Source of the DNA: Gnetum montanum
Lineage: Eukaryota; Streptophyta; Gnetopsida; Gnetales; Gnetaceae
Direction of reading: 5' to 3'
Length of the DNA: 64,000 nt
Assembly (NCBI GenBank): GCA_015680685.1
Contig: MNCI01033412.1
Location: 222,886-286,885 of the forward strand
In this document: positions 57,204 through 64,000 of the stretch, piece after piece
How positions within the stretch are numbered: the first letter of the stretch is position 1
Layout: every line of letters begins with the position of its first letter
The notes under the pieces: model-generated
Databases searched by the model: none
Seen by the model: only the letters and a program-made list of their open reading frames with translations
What the model was told of the DNA's origin: nothing
Translations under genes and position numbers: made by a program

Positions 57204-60200
57204 ATGAAGGTACTCTCATGGAACTGCAGGGGACAGGGTACCCCATATAAAAGACATACCCTGAAATGTATGGTGCGCGCTGAGGGGTATGATGTTGTGT
57301 GTCTCCAAGAGACTAAATTACAACAATCAGAGGCTCAGGCTTTACAGTGGCCGGGCTGGTGCAGTCACCTAGTGCCTAGCAGGGGATGTGCAGGAGGCCT
57401 CGCGGTCCTCACCAAGATGGACTCATATTTACTGGATATGTATGACTGGTGCATCATGGTGCACTTGCAGGGTGCGGACGTCTAGGTCACCAATGTCTAT
57501 GATGCCCAGGGGTGGAAGGACTGCCTTCGGGAACTATCTCGGGTTGCAAGGCTGGTTCCCCGCAACTCCTGTTGGCTCCTAATTGGAGACTTCAATCAAT
57601 GGCTCTACAGCTGGGAGAAAATCAGGGGTAGTGCGATAGAGCCTCAAGGGGCTGCCGAATGCCTTACGTTGCTGCAGTGCACAGGCCTAACTAAATGAAG
57701 ATTGCTGGGTGCATGTACAACTGGAGCAATCGTAGGTAGGGCGCTGCCCGTGTACAATCCCAGATAGATCGGGTGTGGGTCAGCAACTCGCTTTTGGCTG
57801 ATTGGGACATTCACGCGTACGAATACGTTCAGATGGCCTTGGACCACCGACCCATCCTATGCCAGTTGGAGAAGGACGTGTCTCGGGCCCCATGCCCATT
57901 CTGGTTCGAGCGTACCTGGCCGAACAAGCCATGGTTAGGTGAGCTGGTTCATTCCATTTGGCAAGGGTACAATGACACGATGGAACCGCGTGACTTCCTT
58001 AAGCACGGGTTAAGGGCCCTCAAATGACAAATTAAAACCATTGCCACTGCGGATAAATACAGCTTTAAGGGTTACCAACTCCAGATACAAGCCAAACTGC
58101 AGGAAATCTAGAACCAGCAAGAGCACGGGGTTGATCACACGCACGAGGAGCTTGCCCTTTTGGCAGAGCTACAAATCCTACAGCGCGAAGAGGAAGAGTA
58201 CTGGCACCAACGGGCCCGCGTGCAGTGGCTACGGGCCGGTGACCGACACACGAAATTCTTTTTCGTTGTGGCTAAGGTGCACCATGGGACTTGCCAGCAT
58301 GCACAACGAATGATGCACGACCTCACGCAAGGGGAACAACCACACTCACAATCCGGTGTGGATAAATTGTTGCAGTACTGGCAACAAATCTGGCAGTGGC
58401 AACGCATGGATCACATCTCCATCCCGATACTGAAGGTTCTTAATGCTGAAGATAACTTAGGCCTCGTGCAACCTTTCTCACGATGTGAGCTCCAAACCAC
58501 GCTATGCGACATGTCGGCCAACAAAGCCCTAGGGCCAGATGAGTGGCCCATCGAATTCTTTCGTGAATTCGAGGATGTGCTGGGGGCAAACTTGCTGGAC
58601 GTCTTCAATTGCATGCTGGCATGGCAACAAGTGCACAAGGAAATCAACTGCTCCCGAGTGGTCTTGTTGCTGAAGACGGAGAACCCCACATCCCCTGGGC
58701 ATTTTTGGCCCATCGGAGTCTACAACTCACTTTTAAGGTTATTTTCGCAAATGGTGGTTACCAGGATGCGACCCCTCATGCCGTAGCTGGTGGGACAAAA
58801 CCAGGCTACGTTTGTGAAAGGTCGGCATTTACAGGATCAGGTCCTACTCCTGCAGGAAATTCAGCATTCCCTTAAGGCAGCCAGATTCCCAGGGCTGCCC
58901 TCAGGACGGTGTTACAAGCAAAAGGATTTGATAAAATGTTTATTGATCTATGCCTGAAAATCCAACGGGGTGGGCGGTACTCGCTGGACATAGATGGACA
59001 TCTATGGGGTTTTCATGGCACCGGCTGCGAGCTCTGCTAAGGAGACCCTCTCTCCCCGCTCCTATTCTTGATGGTGATGGACCTCCTCCAAATCTATTAC
59101 GCCAAAGAAGGGGTCCAAGGGCTGAACATGCATGACATTCCATATTTAACTACCCATTACGCGGATGACACAATGATTTTCACCCGCGTTGCCGTGCCGT
59201 AGGCCAGGGTGCTAGTAAGGGCGTTGAATAGGCTGCAGCGTGAGGTGGGGTTGGTTCCCAACCTGGGGAAATCTGCGCTCTATCTCACATACACTCATCC
59301 TTCCGTGCATAGCAAGGTCATCTAGATTCTGGGGATTCTACTCAGGGGGGCGGAGGACAAGTACCTGGGCATCCCCATCCACAACTGGCACTGACAACAA
59401 ACTTGGCAGGCCCTCATAATGAAAATTCAAAAACGCATGACACACTAGACGAACAGGTTCTTGTCCCGAAAAGTGAAAATCGTGTTGGTGTCAACAGTGT
59501 TGGGGGCCATGGCAAGGTTTGCTGCCTCGATGGCCATCCCGCCCTCTGGAGTTATCAGGAAAATCGGCTCAATCCTCAGGGATTTCTTGTGGTCGGGAGG
59601 CAAGGGAGGGAAAAAGATACACCTCGTGGCTTGGGACAAGACAATGTGCCCCCACCCCCCCCCGGGGGGGGGGGGGGGGATGGGCATTCTACCATTTGCA
59701 GTTCAGGTGGCCTTGGGAAGGCAAAGGCTTCTGCAGTGACTATCCTCGACGTCTGAAGACCCCTCCCTGTGGGCGCAAATCGTACAACAAAAATATCATC
59801 CCTGGGAGGCTTCCAGCTCCGATTCACAGGTGTGGCGATAGCTTTGTGCGCACGTTAGATCACTTGACAATGAGCACGAGGTCACCCTACCCCCCAGCAG
59901 CTGCTTTAACAACAATTCCTAACCAAACCCTGGTGGATGTGACTGTGGAAGGGCATACTACTGGAAAAGATGAAAACTTTTGGGTGGCTGATTCTCCACC
60001 AGGCAATTCCTGTGTGTGCACAGCTGCAGGCACGTGGCCTGCCCATCAGTACCAATTGCCCGCTGTGCAATCAGTACACAGAGACGCTGCAACACTTCGT
60101 GCATGAGTGCCACATGGCCAGGCAGTTCTAGTGTATGGTCGGCCTGCCCCCGTCAGAGTTCTTTGGCAATGCGCCAACGTTGGCGATGTTGTGGATCTTA

Positions 60201-60360
60201 TGGCGGGCCAGGAACAATTGGGTCTTTAAAGGGATGGCCCTTCCACCGCCAGTCGTGCTTACCGACAGGTTCCATAGACTCTGGCGTGAAATTACTACGA
60301 CAATGGGTATGCACGCTCACCTTGAGCCTCCCATCACTGCTCTCCATAATCGGTAGGATC
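57204..60360 (+). pseudogene. LINE ORF2, endonuclease-reverse transcriptase, broken
   Basis: Starts MKVLSWNCRGQGTPYKR at 57204. The AP-type endonuclease shows WNCRG and VVCLQETKLQ, then after a stop near 57484 TNVYDAQGW and LLIGDFNQWL (near 57580). The linker and RT start lie in 58160-58786 (WLRAGDRHTKFFF, then NKALGPDEWPIEFF). The RT active site THYADDTMIF is at 59150-59180, followed by a SKVKIVLVSTVLG.MARFAASMAIPP and FLWSGG region (59460-59620). The C-terminal zf-RVT zinc finger reads CPLCNQYTETLQHFVHEC near 60058-60112, then ILWRARNNWVFKG. Many stops and shifts interrupt it. Order and motifs are those of plant L1 elements. Confidence 0.85.
59649..59679. repeat. C-tract followed by G-tract
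   Basis: About 15 C (with one A) directly followed by about 16 G inside ORF2: a self-complementary homopolymer hairpin. Possibly partly an assembly or sequencing artefact. Confidence 0.7.
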
Positions 60361-60595
60361 TTTGGCGAGGGTTTCATGAATGGGGTGGACATGCGTGCTA
60401 CCATGCATCGCGGCCGACCCAGAGATGGATACCCAGCCATTCTATGTGAACTGGGGGGCGAGGTTATCATGTTCCAGGGGCGCCAAATCCTGGTCATTGT
60501 CGACACGGTGGCTACCGCGATTGGGGTGCCCGCTAGGGGTGACCATATTCCCCCGGTCGCGGGATCGTACGCTGCGGTGGCAGAATTCTTCTAGG

Positions 60596-61387
60596 GCCCC
60601 ATCCCCAAGATGGCGAGCAAACATATATGGGGGACGGTCCTTCGGCCTGACTGGAGGGCCGTGGGGTGCACTTTCCGTTCCTCCAGTGCATGCATACCGA
60701 GACTCTCGTCAACGTTCTGCTATTCCTTTGGGAGTCTCTGTGGTGGAGGCATCTGAGTAGACACCTGGGGGTGATCCGGGCTTTGTGGCTGGGTGGAATC
60801 CCTGTTCTGCTGCTCTAGCCGACATCCCATCCGGTGCAGAGACAACAACGCAAAAGGAGGAGGAGTAGGTACTGTGAGGAGGGTACGGCGGCCGAGAACA
60901 GGGCCTCGATAATGCCCCCAGGGCCCTTCATGATGCTCTTAGTGGGTGAGACAGGTAGGGCCAGGTGCTGGAGGGTGAGGAGCCGGAGATAAAGGATAGC
61001 CTCACGGACAAAATGGGGGGGGGGGTTGGGCAGGCAACGTCCTAACAGTCCGTCACTCCCCTCGTAGTCACAAATCTAGACGCTGCTTTGGATTGAAGAC
61101 GTTATCAAAGACCATATGATAGGCATTGCCTAGATAATAGAGGAAAACAGATGATGCCTAGTGGCAGGTCCAGGGCAGCTGGTTCCAAGACCACAAGCAG
61201 TTGAAGAGAATTGCAAATCCAGCCACAATCCCCCCAAAAGTTAGGGTGGGGGGGAGGGGGGGGGGAGGGGACGAGGGACGGGGGATTCGGGGCTAGTGCT
61301 CCTGGTCGGTGTTCTAGCCTATGCTATATGGCTGTATAGCAATTTTTTGGGAATACAAATTCGCTCGATTTTTTCCAAAAAAAAAAA
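60596..61387 (+). other. LINE 3' untranslated region with G-tracts and A tail
   Basis: G runs at 61014-61027 and 61246-61292 (several tracts of four or more G) precede the A tail at 61377-61387. Tandem G-tracts near the 3' end are a known feature of many L1 elements. Confidence 0.7.
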
Positions 61388-61403
61388 GAGGTTGAAAATT
61401 TGA

Positions 61404-61870
61404 AATAACATGCACTTAAAAAAGAACACTCTTTAACAGAGTATGAGCTGAGAAAATGCAATGCTTTAGGAACAGAGACAGTGATAGACAAGAGCTGCTT
61501 TGCACCTGATAGCAAACCATGGAAAACACCCAAGTTTTTATGGATGCAGTCAAACAAATTCCTTAGTAATGACTCTTGGGTGGTGACTTTTATGAAGGTG
61601 GTAGGAATACGGAAGCGTATTTCAAGTCTCACTAAAATTACGTGGTTTTTGGCTCGACCGTACAACAAGTTCGCGCCAAATTGCTGGTTCCTATCGTTCT
61701 GTATTGTGTTAGTTTTGGGACATCTGCCGCTGCTACTGGCTGCGTGCAGAATTGCGCCCGCGCCCCTGTAAACCAGCAACACGCATTTTCTGGCGCACAG
61801 GGTAGCGCGTGCCCGCCTGCAACATCGGCGGCCCTCAGTCCGGCAGCTTCAACTTCGGCCAATACAGCAA
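61404..61870 (-). other. Candidate upstream region of the lipase gene
   Basis: If the lipase is continuous across the LINE, its earlier exon(s) and intron lie here. The minus-strand frame 61782-61324 contains IPTTFIKVTTQESLLRNLFDCIHKNLGVFHGLLS, followed by a GTGCAA donor-like word near 61510. A GC-rich frame, MAEVEAAGLRAADVAGG, runs 61862-61638. Neither clearly matches the OBL1 N-terminus. Confidence 0.3.
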
Positions 61871-62015
61871 CAGTGATTTTCAGTGAGCAGTGCCATAGAA
61901 ATTACGGATAATCACTTGGATCTGCAAACGGATCGGATCGGATCAGGGCTTCTGCAAACGATTCGGATCGGATCAGGGCTCCCTTGCAGATCTCGGGTAG
62001 ATCGAATCGGTTGCC

Positions 62016-62504
62016 ATGGCACCAGATGGTGGATCCACTTCTTCCGAGCCATTCTACGAGCTTCCTGATGATTTGTTTGAATCTATCACCCACGACATTT
62101 CTAGCAGGTATGTCTTTGTGCAAATTTTAGGCTACCTGCCTCGCTCTTCTAGCTTTTTGCATCATGTCAACTCTGTTTGGAAAGATCGTGGTTTGATAGC
62201 TTCACATGTTCGATATTTATCTAATTCTTTTCTACTTGTTGAGTTTATTAACTCAGAGATGGTCTCTGAAGCTCTTAGCATTAGTGTCTTTCACCATCGT
62301 CATGCTTTATTGATTATTCGCAAGTGGACTCCTTCTCTCAACCCAACTTCTCCTGAATTTCGGAAAGTCCCTTGTTTTGTAGAGTTACCGAATCTCCCAT
62401 TGATTTTCGAACGAGTTGAAAGGGATATTGTGTCTCGCCTTGGATTAATCAAACACACTGAATCCTTAGGTACACCTAGTGGCCTTCGCAGGACTCGATA
62501 TTAT
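62016..62504 (+). CDS. DUF4283-type ORF, 5' part, cut by an LTR
   Basis: A 163-residue open frame starting MAPDGGSTSSEPFYELPDDLFESI. The core reads YLSNSFLLVEFINSEMVSEALS...HRHALLIIRKWTPSLNPTSPEFRKVPCFVELPNLPLIFERVERDIVSRLGLI, the DUF4283 layout found in first ORFs of plant LINEs and related gag-like proteins. It matches the decayed copy at 52.3 kb and is distinct from ORF1 of the 55.8-kb LINE. It stops exactly where LTR-X begins at 62505, so the zinc-knuckle half is missing. The frame is unusually clean beside its neighbours, which suggests a younger copy. An element fragment is more likely than a host gene. Confidence 0.6.
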
Positions 62505-64000
62505 TGATGCGTAAATTTTGGACACACCGCCAACACCTGTGAAAACTCATTTTAGGAGACTATCGCCTGGGGCGCCTCCCGTATGGGTACGAAAACCCGG
62601 GAATAGTCTCAGCTGGAGAGGGAAATGTAACGAAACAATAATAATAATATATTAAACAAAATATCAAAATAAAAGCTTAAATTTGATTTAATATTTAAAG
62701 ACTTCAATTTAATTTAATATTTTGGGAACTTGAAATGGTTTGTGCAATTTATAAAATAATAAATAATTGTCGTCCTGGGCGTAGCAGCAGGGCGAGGATC
62801 TGTGTGTTGCAGCTAGGCAAGGTCTATATGCGGTCGGGATGAAGACGGATGCAGCAGCAGCGATGCAGAAACGGCGGCGGAGCAGTAATGTGGCGGCGGC
62901 AGCGGGAGCAGCGACGGTAGTAGCTGCAGCGCAGGAACAGTACGACAGGCAATGTAGGAGTAACAGCCAAGGCAGCGCTGAAGTGGGAGGCACGGCAATG
63001 TCAGCAGAGAGAAGACAGCGTCGCAAGAACAAAGCAACGCAGCAGCACACAAGAGCGACGTGGCAGCGTGACAGTCGGCAGCCACAACGACGGGAGTGTA
63101 GAGGGTGACTGCAAACAGAAACAGCAGGGAAACAGTAGCATGTCGGTAACGGATGGTGCAGCACGGCGAGCAGCGAAAAGGTGGCGGGAACGTAGAGGAC
63201 GTGTGCAGCAGTACGGGGACGCGGCAGGAGGCAGCGTAGGATTGGTGACGAAAAACTGGATACTGTGGCGGACAGAACAGAAGGCGCTGCAGGCCACGTG
63301 GGAGAGACAACGATGTTGGGGTGGCAGGAGAAGAGACAGTCATGCGGCGGGGTAGAAGACGACGATGTAGCAGCGGCTGCGCAAGAGCAACGACGACAGC
63401 AACAGAATTGTCAACGGCGGTGGAAGAAACAGCGGTGGCAGGGATGATGCAGCAGCAACATGGAGGGGCAGAAGAGTGGCAGAAAACAGCCGTGCAGCAG
63501 ACGAAAAAAGAGACAGCAGCGTGGCAGACAAGAGCAGCAACGCAGCAAGGGCCAGTAGCAGCAAGAGAAAGCGGATGAAGAAAAGAGCGGCGGCGATAGC
63601 GAAACCAGCAGCGGCGGTGAGGAAACTAGAGATGTCGCTGTTGCAGATACATGCGGAAGAGAAGGGAACGCAGCGGCAGACAGAACAGATGGCAGCAGCG
63701 AACAGCAGCGAACGGAACCCTGGAACCCCTAGGTCTCTTGGCTAGAGAAGCCTCCGAAGGAAATCTCCCTCTAACGTGCTCCTCCCTCCCTGTTTTATAG
63801 CGGCTGCCGGAGGGAGAAGAAACCTAACCCTAAGTGCAGCCACCCTTATCCACGTAAACCACCAAAAAAACCCAAGAGATTTAAGCCTTAATTTATGTTT
63901 TATTTTTAGTGTATTTTTAATTTTAAAATTTTAAATTGTGATAAATTAAATTGGTTCAAACAAGGCCCTATGCCTAGCATGGGTGAAGTTGGTCACAACA
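62505..64000 (-). mobile_element. LTR-X, about 1.5 kb (Tat-like gypsy family)
   Basis: Plus-strand ends are TGATGCGTAAATTTTGG and GGTCACAACA. The minus-strand start TGTTGTGACCAACTTCACCC fits the LTR-X start. A minus-strand TATA box GCTATAAAACAGGG lies at about 63792-63805. A GC- and CAG-rich transcribed part (62780-63720) gives many overlapping false frames. The tip 62505-62620 matches both arms of the 15.2-17.3 kb inverted repeat. No primer site lies at its left, so it is a 3' or solo LTR; the right boundary coincides with the window edge. Confidence 0.7.
62830..63720. repeat. CAG/GCAGCG-rich low-complexity segment
   Basis: Irregular GCAGCAG, CGGCGG and GCAGCGA words produce frames on both strands with poly-A/R/Q or L/C/S composition; none is a gene. 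Confidence 0.75.

Larger units (their letters stand above)
55770..61403 (+). mobile_element. Full-length L1-type LINE in a lipase intron
   Basis: About 5.6 kb (55791-61382), bordered by a target-site duplication containing GAGGTTGAAAATTTGA on both sides (up to 21 bp: 55770-55790 and 61383-61403) and ending in an 11-base A tail. It carries ORF1 (DUF4283 type) and ORF2 (endonuclease, reverse transcriptase, zinc finger). It is much GC-richer than its surroundings and is inserted opposite in direction to the lipase. Stops in both ORFs mean it is no longer active. Confidence 0.93.

Noticed and set aside
62709-63745. Many overlapping frames (cysteine/serine/leucine-rich or alanine/arginine/glutamine-rich) on both strands
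   Set aside because: CAG/CGG-rich LTR sequence keeps several frames open at once; no single frame is favoured.
1-64000. tRNA, rRNA or known snRNA genes
   Set aside because: No A/B-box plus cloverleaf, rRNA core or snRNA motif was noticed by reading; a tRNAscan or Rfam search was not possible here.

Overview
The window is nuclear DNA of a land plant. It has intron-containing and NBS-LRR genes, plant-type LTR retrotransposons with tRNA primer sites, an L1-type LINE and no prokaryotic operon structure. A repeat-rich, mostly AT-rich landscape with very old nested retroelements and two isolated host genes would fit a gymnosperm, but I cannot fix the species from sequence alone. It is a draft assembly: N runs lie at 1856-2730, 14183-14253 and 45808-45842, with single Ns at 18450, 19090 and 31502.

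Only two convincing host genes are visible, both on the minus strand. One is an uninterrupted coiled-coil NBS-LRR immune receptor (5566-8388, 940 aa). The other is a class 3 triacylglycerol lipase of the oil-body lipase (OBL1) type, with exons at 54.6-55.74 kb. A 5.6-kb LINE-1 sits immediately upstream of one of its splice acceptors. A second, broken lipase copy lies at 28.1-28.7 kb. A GC-richer patch at 50.65-51.97 kb may hold an unrecognised gene.

The rest is transposable-element sequence, read left to right. (1) 1-5189: a minus-strand Ty3/gypsy element (copy A: protease and gag, tRNA-Asp-type primer site, LTR), itself interrupted by an insertion that contains the large N gap. (2) 9.43-10.3 kb: a lone related LTR. 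(3) 10.6-15.15 kb: AT-rich DNA carrying two diverged copies of a roughly 1-kb unit. (4) 15.16-17.26 kb: a large inverted repeat built from two head-to-head LTR ends of a second (Tat-like) family, followed by a Tat-like leader and gag. (5) 18.35-27.74 kb: a minus-strand LTR pair enclosing gag and a long extra reading frame resembling the putative plant transposon protein domain, with no recognisable pol. (6) 28.7-31.2 kb: a Tat-like LTR start and CT-rich body. (7) 32.5-36.96 kb: gypsy copy B. (8) 36.96-42.6 kb: an older LTR split by a complete but dead Ty1/copia element with a perfect CAAAT target duplication. (9) 44.6-49.4 kb: a Tat-like LTR and an internal region that lost its polymerase. (10) 52.3-53.2 kb and 62.0-62.5 kb: two related DUF4283-type open reading frames. 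(11) 55.79-61.38 kb: the LINE-1. (12) 62.5-64.0 kb: a 1.5-kb Tat-like LTR.

The elements do not act together as a pathway; the layout records successive insertions. The points most worth pursuing are the gag-plus-extra-ORF element at 18.3-27.7 kb, the head-to-head LTR palindrome, the GATATC-rich arrays in the gypsy LTR promoters, and the LINE insertion beside the lipase splice site.
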